NCBI GenBank assembly: GCA_021234155.1
Contig: JAJEKV010000085.1
Coordinates: forward strand, 374,001 to 438,000
Source: Isoetes taiwanensis
Lineage: Eukaryota > Streptophyta > Lycopodiopsida > Isoetales > Isoetaceae
DNA length: 64,000 nucleotides
Direction of reading: 5' to 3'
Shown piece by piece: positions 35,006 to 45,957 of the stretch (its first letter is position 1; every line of letters starts with the position of its first letter). The notes under the pieces were generated by a model, which saw nothing but the letters and a program-made list of their open reading frames with translations, did not search any database and had not been told where the DNA came from. Made by a program: the position numbers and the translations under genes.

Positions 35006-37406
35006 CTTCGCTCCTTAAAACCTGCAACAAACACCAAAAAGAAGCAAATTCTTTTGCTGAATGCAAAAACAAGCAAATTTTTGCGCTTCGGACTTCCGAC
35101 AGAGAGAGAGCAGCAAAGCTTAGGGTAAAAGCAGACGTGAAGAGAAAAAGGAGCTCGTTAGAGCACACAACCGAAGAAATCATGGCCCTTGAAATTTGCC
35201 GTCGGACGGTTTAGAAATTCCGCAAACAATTTCTTTTTAACCTTTTACCAGGCCCACATAGTTTTGAATATTTATTATCTAGGTATTTAGCACCCCCCCT
35301 GCCCACTTTCCTGCATTCCTAGCTATGCCACGTCAGCTGTTTTTAATCTCAACCATTAGATTTTTTAATTTCGCATCGGACGGCCATGAAAATTAGAAAG
35401 TCCTTGAAAATCACTTCTGCTCTTCTCCGACCTTCCCTCCTCTGTTTCTGCTTGCTCGAAAATATATGTTCATCGATATGTTCTTGTTTTGGCAGACGTC
35501 CAGAATCCTTCCCGTCCAAATTTTTGCTCTTTCCGGATTCTTTCTGCCCAGCAAGATGAGAGCGGGAACTTTTACCCTGGTCGATACTTGTATCCGAAAT
35601 CGGCCGCTATAGATATGCCTCAGTTTGTCAAGCAAGAAGCAGCAGTTTTCAGACCATCCATGAACTTTTGTTAGGCCCTCCTTGTTTTCCAGGTAACAGA
35701 CAGAACTTTTGCATATTTAGACAGATCAAACCCTCTTGAAGAGGATAAACTACTGCATTCTGGGTTGTATTCTCGCCCTACATTATTTCAATTTACTCAT
35801 TTCTTATTGTGGTCGGAGTGGATGCCATTTACTTGCTCATGCGCACCGATGTGAGGCAGTATAGTGTTACACTGCACATGACGCATATCTGGGAATTGCT
35901 TGAGAAAAGATATGCCAGCGAAAACTCCCAAGTTAAGATCAGATCATTTTTTTGGTTTGTCTTCTTATCTCAAAGATTATAGTAAGTCATTTATTTTTGA
36001 ACTTTAAGGAGCGATCCAATTAAGTTCAGTGAGTAGAAGCGCAGTCCAAAATTTGGAGAGCAACGAGTTCTGCTACTGCTCGTTTTCTGGTCAGTATACA
36101 GCGATTATGAAATTTTTACAATTATTTAGGATTCACTCCACTCCATAAGCTATTATCTCAAATCCATATCCATTTAGGATTTCTTTCCGACATGATGATG
36201 CTTGGAGTATATGTGGCAAGGGCAGTTTGGATCTGAATGCTAGGTTCTATTGTAGATTCATAGGAGATATAAAGGGCACAAGTTTTATATGTGGCCTGTT
36301 GAATCCTTGAAAGGATAGGCTAAAGGGAAGTTGTTTGCAGAATATTGTTTTTGCTGCAAGCCACCTTAATATCATCAGACATAGCAGCTACGCATTATGA
36401 CAGATGATTGTGCACATGAAATTTTGCATATTTGGAACCTAGCTTGCATGAATTACGTTCAACTGAGTTGAATACCTTTAACTCAGTTTTATTAGTCTTT
36501 CAAATCTGCAAGAAGAAACATATCTGGATCATGTGGTAGAACTCCAGAATTTTCTGATGAATTACTAAGTGCACATGCTGTGTGAAAATAACCAAGTAGT
36601 TTTTGTCTTGATGTGTAGAATGTGCTTTCTGTACATTTTTTGGTCCACAAAGAGAAGAAGAGAATACGTGGTCGCATATATGTTCTCTTATAATGATTGA
36701 AGTGTTTGAGACTATGATTATGTTTGCACTTCTCTAATTTATCAGGGGCCATGAAGAACAGATAGAGAAAACATGTAGAATGTAATCACCTATCACACGC
36801 AACACATTAGAGATTCCTTTATTAATGAATTCAATCCATGTAATTTTGATCTGCTCTATTCTCTATACCTATAAGTTTGAAATTCCAGCAGGTGTATGTA
36901 TCTGCCATCACATGCAACTTGTCATTTAACAATTTTCAAAATGGTTGTTTACTGCAAACTGGCTGGTTCAGTACTCATGTATATTTGTTTTTAAACTCAG
37001 AGGATCGAGGAGAAAAGGACGATTTTACAAATTCATGAGTACATATTTGAAAATTATGTCCTTTATTGAAACTTTTTAAATATGATTGAGATTTTTAAAA
37101 TGTATTTGTTCTGGTTTGAGGTATTGGTAGCAGGGGGCTTCCGAATATATTTTGTAAATTCATAATGGTTTTAGGACTTGTAAGAATGTTTCCTAAAAAG
37201 TTTTGGAAGTTTCCCCAATGTTTCAGCATTCAATTGTGTTGTACGTGTATTTGCAAGAAGTGGTGGGATCTAAAATAACATGTGGGTGGGAGACTACGAG
37301 ACGTGAGCATGACGGGCAACAATGTTTCAAGGTGCTTGTTATCAGCAAGGAAGAGGCTGGAGCCGCAATAGCTGACTTTCCAAGCCCTTTCGTTTGATGA
37401 GTCTGT
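35006..37406. other. FRIGIDA-like promoter side and non-coding stretch
   Basis: 35006 to about 35200 is the 5' flank and probable leader of the minus-strand FRIGIDA-like gene. Near 35325-35375 a CTATGCCACGT...CTCAACCATTAGAT phrase resembles 41155-41215. A plus-strand frame at 37203-37397 reads VVGSKITCGWETTRREHDGQ then QCFKVLVISKEEAGAA. It looks exon-like and abuts the RPB2 relic, but I do not recognise it and it is not RPB2 sequence. Nothing else is supported. Confidence 0.45.
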
Positions 37407-38274
37407 ATGCCATGGACAATGGAGGGTATTACACCTGACATCATTGTGAACCCTCATGCTATTCCATCTCGGATGACCATTGGACAGTTGATTGAGTGTA
37501 TCATGGGTAAAGTAGCTGCTCATATGGGCAAAGAAGGCGATGCCGCACCATTTACCGATGTCACTGTAAGTTTCTGCTTGTTCCCTTTGACTATGCCCTT
37601 CATTGTTAGGCTCTTCATGTATTGAAGTTCTAACTGCTACATTGACTTTCTTTAGGTGGATAATATCAGCAGTGCTTTGCATAAATGTGGTTATCAAATG
37701 AGAGGCTTTGAAAGAATGTATAATGGGCATACAGGTCGTCCATTGAGTGCCATGATTTTTCTTGGTCCAACATTTTATCAACGTTTGAAGCAGATGGTAG
37801 ATGATAAAATTCACTCTAGGGGTCATGGCCCAGTTCATATATTAACCCGGCAACCTGCTGAAGGTCGTTCAAGGGATGGAGGCCTCCGTTTTGGGGAGAT
37901 GGAACGAGATTGTATGATAGCGCATGGGGGCTGCGATTTTCTTAAAGAGAGATTATTTGACCAAAGTGATGCCTATCGGGTCCATGTTTGTGAACTATGT
38001 GGTCTCATTGCTATAGCCAATCTGAAGAAAAGTACTTTTGAATGCAGAGGTTGCAAAAATAAAACAGAAATTGTGCAGGTTGGTTTTTTTAAGAATTGGG
38101 GATTTTTGTTATGCTTTTTCATTTTCCTCTTTGACTGGGGTTTGGTTGCAGGTGCATATTCCCTATGCATGCAAGCTCCTATTTCAAGAACTTATGTCGA
38201 TGGCAATTGCGCCAAGGATGTTCATGAAGGAGTTGAAGCAAGTGAAAAGTGGGCATGTAAAGAAGGGTTCGTAG
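37407..38274 (+). pseudogene. NRPB2: 3'-terminal exons of RNA polymerase II second-largest subunit (RPB2)
   Basis: Three exons: 37407-37565, 37656-38078 and 38152-38274, joined in frame to about 234 aa and ending in TAG. All junctions have GT-AG sites. The text is RPB2's C-terminal region: [80 protein letters not shown] and the zinc-binding clamp end CELC...CRGC, then [13 protein letters not shown] full subunit is about 1190 aa. The preceding catalytic parts (hybrid-binding and Walker-like regions) are absent from the window, and a stop codon lies two codons upstream of 37407. So it is a truncated copy. Kept introns show DNA-level duplication, not retroposition. The reading frame is intact, which suggests it is young or expressed. 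It could be a real gene only if an upstream exon lies elsewhere, which seems unlikely. Confidence 0.8.
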
Positions 38275-39409
38275 AAATTCATTCTCATCACCAATCGAAG
38301 CAACACCTAAGGTATGGAGTAAACCGCATGTTTTGGCTGCATGTAAATATTTAGTGGGCTCTGTGTCCTGGTACATTGAGGAGAATTTTGTTTGTCAACT
38401 TGAATTCTCACTGCCCAGTGCTATGTTGTTCGAAATGCAAGTGAAGTTTGAGCATAATTGTGGCCAAATGCTGGAATTATGTATTTCAATGTTGAAATGT
38501 GGTCGGGCTGAGAATTTACTTCCATTTTATGACCCCATGTCACTAGGGTTTTTAGGTTTGTACCCAGTAACAACCTGTTGTACTTCTGAGCACAAATGTA
38601 TCTGTATAATAGTTGATGGGACTAGAAGTTCCAATATTGTAGCTCGATGTTAGGCACCATAATTACTTGCTTTATAAACAGGTGACATTCTTAAATCGAA
38701 GTGCCAAAAATAGAAATTGCCATTTTCCTTTGCTCTTACAAAGTGCTTTTACTGCGGCACAAACAAACAATCTTGTGGTAGAACTTAACAATCTCGTCAA
38801 AGAACTCGGCATCAAAAAAAGATCAACTTTTTTTTTTATTTTACATGAATAATTAAACAAGTCCTTTTCCTTTGCTCTTCCTACGCACGTAACATGTCTA
38901 TGTATGTCAAATATGCTATTTTGAACTGCCAACTGATTTGGAATGCTTTTGTGAGACCTGAAATGAAATGAAACAATTTTATTAGTATCCCAGCTGTTGG
39001 GTTTAAAACAGTAGCTTTGGCATAATATATTTTTTTTTTTAATTTTATTTATTTGGCTAATGCTCACTTAGGATTACAACTTCAACAAGAATGTTTGGTG
39101 TGTACCTACCTTGCTCATATACTCTCATAGAAAATATGGTTTCAAATTTAACAATGCAGAAAAATCATCTACGTCGTGTATGCCGAAAAATGTAAAAAAG
39201 TATGGGTCTCATCTTCTATATCTCCTGAACCGCATATCTTACACTTTCTATCTTCCAAGAGGACTTTGAACCATATCAGCCTACTTCAATTTCTAATCGA
39301 TGAGAGCTGGTTCTTTATCTGGCTATAATTTGCTTATATGCTTTTGGAATATCTACGCATAGATAGGCTTGACTTTTATAATCTGTCATGACATTTACTT
39401 TTCCTCTGT
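38275..39409. other. Non-coding stretch downstream of the RPB2 relic
   Basis: Probable 3' flank of the RPB2 copy, then AT-rich DNA with poly-T runs (38830, 39030). No supported gene. Confidence 0.5.
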
Positions 39410-40379
39410 AATGAACCATTCTGCTGTCTGGGGCTGCCCAAGTCCGCCTCGGATAGACCTTATGATCCCACAATTGTGCCCTACCTTCAGGCAGCCCCCT
39501 TCTTTGGGCCCCAGCATCCTCTCCTGGCACACCCCGATGCACCCTTTACTTATGTTCCTGATGCATCTTATGTTGCAGCCCTAGACAAGATCGATCGAGC
39601 CCGATTAATGCGCCTCCGTGAATGTTGGCGGGGATCCACAGCGGTTCGATCTAACAGATACTCTCACCCGGGCATCACTGCTCAATTGCCACTAGAAGTG
39701 GGGTGCGGCTTCTAGAGTTGTTGCTTTCCGGTCTGCGGGGCACGACTTCGGCCCCGGGCTCACCGTTTCTGCACGGTTCGAGCCGCGGGCCCATCATCGG
39801 AAACACCATTGCTCTACAAGGCCCCCACCTACCGGGCTGAGTGTGCGGCTAGGGTGGATACACATTGCCTCGATGGAGCGAGATGGGTTGGCCCGAGACC
39901 TCTCAGCGGTCCAGCGCCCGCCTCACGTCCAGCGGCGGGCCCCTCGCCCGGCAGTGGGATGCATACCACGGCCTTCGTCCTAGTCGGCATTCAGAGAACA
40001 ATGGATTTGTTCCTGCACGGCCAGGCGGGCGATTTTCACTAGGGTGATGCATATACAGGCTGATGGCATCATCTCCGCGTCTCGGGTTGGAACGGTACGG
40101 CTTGATCGCCCTCGGCACCTCTTAATCCACTTTCGGGATGCCATCTCTCGACTGCATATCCTGCGGCATGGCAATCATCTGAAGGGGACCACATTCTCCG
40201 TACAGGTACCCCAGTACAGCTGTGCATGCGGAAGGAGGAATTGTGCCGGGTTCGTGAAGCTCGCTTGCGGCGTAAGTGGGCAGTGTATAGAGGGGGCAAA
40301 GACATCCCGATCAATGGCCATCCGATCCGTGGGCAGTGTGCGCATAGCCCTGATCCTTATTACCTTCATTGTATGTACC

Positions 40380-40592
40380 GGGGTTTAGCCCCACTATTTT
40401 TGTTCTTGTTGGGCTTCGGCCCTCTGCTTGGGCTTATGCCCTTTTGCTTTATTCTAGCATTGTGATTTGCTACGGGGCATAGTCCCCGAGTTCTGGTAAT
40501 TGGGGCTAGTCCCCACATTTGATTTTGGCTTCGGCCTTCTTGGTTTTGGTCAATGGGCTTGGTCCCCGAAGTTTCGATCTGGGCTTTTGCCC
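40380..40592 (+). repeat. Run of eight mini-hairpins in the 3' part of copy B
   Basis: Eight short inverted repeats of GGG(G/C)-loop-(G/C)CCC form within about 210 bp: 40380-40392, 40411-40422 (GGGC-TTCG-GCCC), 40430-40441, 40474-40487, 40502-40514, 40527-40536, 40555-40567 and 40581-40592. Loops are 4-6 bases; two are the very stable TTCG type. Stems are similar but loops differ. Confidence 0.7.
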
Positions 40593-40607
40593 TATCTTCT
40601 GTATTAG

Positions 40608-40636
40608 GTCCCATAACCCGATTGGGTTCCGTGGAC
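40608..40636 (+). other. LINE-family 3' terminal hairpin, copy B
   Basis: Outer stem GTCC/GGAC and inner stem AACCC-GATT-GGGTT. Both halves of the inner stem differ from copy A in a pair-keeping way, with the loop unchanged. Confidence 0.7.
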
Positions 40637-40680
40637 GTTAAAATTTCCTTCCTTCCTTCCTTCCTTCCTTCCTTCCTTCC

Positions 40681-42219
40681 ATAAACAATCTATTGCAAGC
40701 CTTTCCAGTAATGTTCTAGCCTCCAGTTTGTCACCACGCCAATTGGCCACATCCTATCTATCAATCATGATGTAGCATAAGAACCCAGTGGTATAATCCC
40801 ATAAATGTTTAGATGAAACGTTGTTGCCAAACTTTTGGAGTAAATGGCCAAGCTCAGAAGCGACAAGCAATGAATTATCAAGACAATTTATTTCGATTAT
40901 TTTTTTTTGTCCATCCCCGCCCTAACCTTCAACCCAACCCTACATCAATCAGAATTAGAATTAGAATCAGAATTGATCTAATTCTTTGTTTAAATCTGTA
41001 GCATTGACATCTAATGAAATCGTTGCCCTGATTTTAATGATGCATTGCTCTCAGGAAATTTTTATCTCCTTGTTATGCAGCTCCAGGACATAACCCGACT
41101 GCCTAGCCTTCTTCCCAACCCTGCAGTTCTGCTAGTTAGGTATTGCGATTCTAGTTATGCCACGTGTCATGCCACGTTAGCTTTTTTTCCATCTCAACCG
41201 TTAGATCTTCTAATTTATGAATCGACAGCTAGGAAAAATAGAAAACCCAGGTAATTCCTTCGGCCGGTCACGGCCCTAACCATTCCGACAAGCATTGCGA
41301 ACGAATGGAAATTATCCTTGTCGATTGCTTCCACCTCTGTCTATAGCTTTACAAGATTCAAGATTCATATTATATCCCAATCTCCAGAGTTTGCTCTTGG
41401 CTATGGTGGCTTTGAAGGTCCCGGCCATGCTCAATGCCAACTAATTTATACCTTCATGTGACGATGTTGTTGAAACCATATTGAACCACTGGATTGAAAA
41501 GTATTCAATTGCATCCGTAAAAGGCATCTTTACAAATCACTATGTTAATTAAAGCTCAACATATCCATTAGCGCAATCATCAATTATTAAAGTGTTTTGC
41601 TTTAACCATCAATGACTTATGAGCTAGCTCATGCACTAACTCATGGTTTGACTTATATATTAATACAGAGGTGGAATTGCATGCATCAAGACAAATATGT
41701 GCTCTTGCAATGTAAGGGGAATTTTCCCTTTAATAACCTTGACTAACCTATACTTAGAGCATTAAGCATATGCACATATGAGATGGGTTGTCCTTCCATT
41801 GGTCTTTTCTCCTCATGTTGTATTTGACAACATCCTAATTTCCGCTCTAACTTTTCTTTTGCCCTAACCCTGCATTACCGCTAGTAGGTATTTCTTTTTT
41901 TGGGTTGCCCCTATGGGGGCAAACCTTCGCTCAGGTGGGGTTTTGGCATATTCTAAGGATATGCTGGTATATGCATGGGATATTCCAAAAACCGCTCCAA
42001 ACTTGCTAGTGCCCTTAAACTGTTGGTATCCTCATTAATGTGCGAGGCACTTTTGCAAATGCAACCGGAACATGATAGCATATGGCAGATACTATAGAGA
42101 TCCTGAAGGTTTCCTGAGAGCATCATGCTTTGGAAGAAATGTCTATGGCCGAAAGATCGTATTTAAGATAAGAAAGCTTGTAACTAAGTCTAAGTGCTTC
42201 TTTTATTTTATATTTTCAA
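40681..42219. other. Non-coding stretch
   Basis: No supported gene. Near 41155-41220 is a CACGT-rich phrase with CTCAACCGTTAGATC also seen at 35325-35375. Near 41905-41990 is a TTGCCCCTATGGGGGCAAAC palindrome followed by text like 21957-22020. Confidence 0.45.
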
Positions 42220-42400
42220 CACATATATAAAGTAGTACCATTTTATGTTTGAAGGTAATTTTTCTGCCTCATGAAAAAGCGTGAGAACGACACGTGTTTT
42301 TGAAAAAAAAATAAATAAAAAAAAAAATTTGACTTCCCTTCTTCTTGCATGACCTTTCTCTTTCTTGATCTTCAAGCAATCTTTGACGGCTCAACCAGCC
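42220..42400 (+). repeat. Dispersed promoter-like repeat, copy 2
   Basis: Same word order as 29733-29910: ATATATAAAGTAGTAC, ACGACACGTG, a long A-rich run, TTTCTTGATCTTCAAGCAATC. It lacks the second G-box and the 21-bp spacer of copy 1. Confidence 0.5.
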
Positions 42401-42619
42401 GCCAGATCTCCGCGGCCTTGCCGCCAGAAAGAGGAACAAAGGCATCGGATGCAGAAATAGAGGGGTAACCAAGTTAGGATAGAAAGCTTTGCTTCAAAGA
42501 AAATGCTCTGCACTGTAAGTGTGAGTGATCTATGTTCGGCCATAGCCAGAAGCTTGTCGTCGCCATTTGAAAGCAAGCTGTTCTTGGAGTGTTGGCTAGT
42601 TGAAACACCATACTTACAT

Positions 42620-44805
42620 GGGTTTATTTATTCATGCAAAGATACCCCCCCAAGAAGGCCCAATCTTTGGAAATCACGCGATTCGGGCGTGGAACAAGGC
42701 TTACAAATGCCTTGCCAATGGGAAAGCCCCTGACCTGGATGGCATGCGGCGAATTGCTTTGTGGGCGGGGCCGTCCATAATACCGATCTTGACCCGCTTT
42801 GTTCAACAAGGCATTACAGAAGGTTTCCGTCACGCAAAGGACCAATAGCGAGTTGTTCCCATCTATAAGGCGGGTGACCAAGACTTTACCTTTGCCCAGT
42901 CACCAACCGAACAATCATGGTCGGGCCGGTGTTTGCAAAATTGCTTCTTTGGGATTCTCGAAAGCGGCTGGTTACAAAATGGGCAGGGCAAGAGATAATG
43001 GCCCTCACCCGGTAGGATTGCACCGACACTCAACCATTGACCACATCTTCACATTGCGAAGCTCACGGTTGAAGACAAATAGAACCGCCCGATCTATATT
43101 GTTGCTTCGTGGATTTTGCAAAGGCATTTGACACCATTAGCCTCGGGAAAAACTATGGGCAAGATTGGGCAATACCGGGGTTCCTGTGAGATTTGCGTAA
43201 TGCATTAGGCCGTGCTTTATGAAAGATGCTCGGGTCGATTCGCGAAAAATGATAAGCCAACCATTTGATAGTAGTATCGGGTTCGCCAGGGGATGCCCTC
43301 TCCCCAACATTGTTTGGGCTTTACATTGATCAATTGGAGAGTCGGGCTTGCCGATAATGGGGGCGACGGGGCTCACCTTCTCTACCGGATCATCAAGCGC
43401 TTAATATATCTTTTGATGATGTGGACCTCCTAGCTTACACACCCGCCAGACATGCAACGACATCTCGATGCCCGACACATTTTGTCAAGCGACCGATATG
43501 CGCCAACTTGGCCAAGACTAAGGTGGTTTTCATATCATCTTCACGACGGCCGGTGAGGATCCCTCCTTCCGCTATCGAGGGCGTAATGTGGAAGTAGCAT
43601 CCACATACAAATATTTGGGAGTGGAGTTTCCGCCTACTATGCACCGACACATCCATACGGCTACGAAGTTACTTCGGGCTGAAAGCACTATATGCAATGC
43701 AAAACAATAGTCATAGAGCCGAGTTGTATGATTGGACCCATCGGGCCACACCTGCTCAAAGTCTTAGTGGAGCCTATCCTTTTATACGGGGTTGAAGTAT
43801 GGGGCCCAAAGTGGTATCCCTCGCTACTTGGAATGACTTGGAGCAGTCTTGCGAAAAGCCTTCTTGGTACGAAAGCACTAGGGTGAAGTCCACACCCATA
43901 TCAAATTCTACCGCAGAAACGATTCTTGCCTCTTCGAGGGCGCACTTGATCGCCACATTGTCTATTTTCGTAAGGTGGTCAACATGGACGATGCTCGCCT
44001 TCCAAAACTAGCTTATATCATGGCAATGGGGCCACAACGCCAAGGCCTGGGCTGGAGGGAAAAGAGAGCTCAATGGATGGCTAGATGGAATGTGCGTGAG
44101 CACGTGCATACATGTGCAAACAGAGGCGATCGCCATAGCTTGAGGCAATATCTTGACGCTTTGCTTCATCAGCAAGCTTTGGGATGCCAGCGCCCTTGAA
44201 CAGGTCAAGACAAGACACTACCAGCCACATAAATCCCACATTGGAACGAGGCCCACAATGCTACCTGCGGCACCCACTTGCCCATGAAAAGACGCAGACT
44301 CATTGCCTCCATTCGCATCGGGGCACATCATCTTCAATTGAGACAAGCAGATGGATTGGTGAGCCACGCCAGACAGGCTCGCCAATGCCGCCAAATGGGA
44401 GTCATTGAGGATGAATCTCATACCCTTCAAAGTTGCCCAAGATATGATCATATTCGACGCTATCTTATGCCGAAGTTGGTCGCCCTCGCTACATGTGACA
44501 TTGAGCACGACATCCGCATTGGATGCTAGGGTCATACCTTCCGAGGTCATGGACATGCGAGATCAGCTATGTCCTCGGGCACGCGCACTTGACATGTACA
44601 TACACATTTATTTCCGCGATGATGTATACTTGTACGGTTTGACAAAGATTCTTATTACTCGCCACGGTTTTTCCCTCGAAAACCCTTCAAGCGGGGTTTT
44701 TAACCCGACAAGAATAAGTTTGTCGGCTCCTTCTGGGTCCCATAGGCCGATTGGTCTCAGTGGACGATAAAAAACCTATTCTATTCTATTCTATTCTATT
44801 CTTTT
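42620..44805 (+). mobile_element. 5'-truncated, decayed LINE (RTE-like), copy C
   Basis: Broken plus-strand frames follow the order of a LINE reverse transcriptase: AWNKAYKCLANGKAPDLDGM (42670-42745), HSTIDHIFTLRS (near 43030), a disrupted FADD-like motif (ISFDDVDLLAYT, near 43410), EPILLYGVEVWGPK (near 43770), WNDLEQ, and a C-terminal EDESHTLQSCPRYDHIRRY (near 44410). Stops and frameshifts are frequent, so it is dead. The 3' end is the family hairpin (44737-44765), GATAAAA and a (TATTC)n tail to about 44805. Shared phrases make it the best companion to copy A. No endonuclease is seen, so it is 5'-truncated. Confidence 0.85.
44737..44765 (+). other. LINE 3' terminal hairpin, copy C
   Basis: Outer stem GTCC/GGAC and inner stem AGGCC-GATT-GGTCT with one G:T pair. 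Followed by GATAAAA and the TATTC tail. Confidence 0.7.
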
Positions 44806-45957
44806 GTTTTCGTAAAACCTCCAGCTAAATTAGCACTTGCACTTACAGATTGCTTAAGGTATGGGTTTGACGGCCGCCATAGCCAACCTCCTGTTCCCGC
44901 CCTTTTAATCCCGGTAAAGTGGCATTTTTATTAAGCTCCAACAAAGCTCAAGTCCTACTATGTTCTCGTCAAAGGGAGCTCCAAGTTATGATCACAAGGT
45001 GGGCATTGATAACTATGGTCATTGCATCCATCCTTTTGCAAAATGACAATCCGTGAGAAGTATTGCCATAACAATCGGTGAGAAGTATTGCCATATGCAT
45101 GAGTCCATTCTAATAGATGAAGGTATCCATCTGATCATTCGCATGGAAAAAACACAGGATGATTCAACGGACTCAGCATGGCATCCTTCACAATTTCTGG
45201 AACTGTGGCAGCCAAATAGTAGCTGTGCCTGTCTTATATGCCACAAATTCGCAGAAGAATGAAGGTTAACAAAGTTTTTGCTCCATTTTGTCTTTCAAAA
45301 ATCGGGGAGCATATTTCTTGTTTCGCCATTGCAGAGCCGAAGTAGAAGAATGCCCTTTTTGCCTTGCCATCTTGAAACTACAAGCTTTGGAATTGACAGG
45401 TAGTCGATAGATGTTTGCAGGCCTGCTGCCGTTTTGCTTCCAAATAAGCCATTCTGGTGTTTGCTTTGGTGTAATGCTTTTGAGCTTTTGGGTGTTCCTT
45501 ACAGATATATGCTAAGATCCACCTAGGTTTTGGCCAGGCTGCATTGCTCTGCATCTCTTGGGCCCCTATTTTGCAGAAAAATTTTCATTGTGATGCTAGA
45601 CAGATTTTCAAGGGAACACAGAAACTAATGCTTTGAAGTACATGATGAATCTTATGATCCGTTTCTTAAAGAGCATTTTCTTTACGGCAAATCTTGATGG
45701 CTAACAAGATACTTAGACATTTTTGTAATAGTATTGTGTTATAATAGTTTCTTTACAATTTATTGCTTCTTAGCTTAGAATTCTAGTGAAGACTATAGAA
45801 AATGGGCTCCTCTGCAGAATACAGCATGGGGATGATGGGGGAATATAACCCCCCTGTTTGTAGGAAAACAGCTCCGCTTCTGTCCCTGTCTGTTTATGCT
45901 GCAGAGTACCCTGGCTCCTATTAAGACTAATAGAAAACCTATTGTAAGCATGATTGG
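44806..45957. other. Non-coding stretch
   Basis: No supported gene. A 25-bp tandem duplication, GTGAGAAGTATTGCCATA plus spacer, lies at about 45052-45097. Confidence 0.5.

Larger units (their letters stand above)
39410..40680 (+). mobile_element. GC-rich element sharing only the LINE 3' terminus, copy B
   Basis: An abrupt GC-rich island with broken open frames. Readable protein includes VPYLQAAPFFGPQHPLLAHP, ASYVAALDKIDRARLMRLRE and VREARLRRKWAVYRGGKDIP; I do not recognise these. The 3' end carries the family hairpin (40608-40636), then TAAAATT and about eight TTCC repeats (40646-40680). The body does not resemble LINE copies A or C. It may be the LINE's untested ORF1 region joined to the 3' end by deletion, or a non-autonomous element mobilised through the shared tail. 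Confidence 0.6.

Noticed and set aside
37230-37838. 202-codon open frame on the minus strand
   Set aside because: It lies opposite the conserved RPB2 exons and has no motif of its own; it is a shadow frame.
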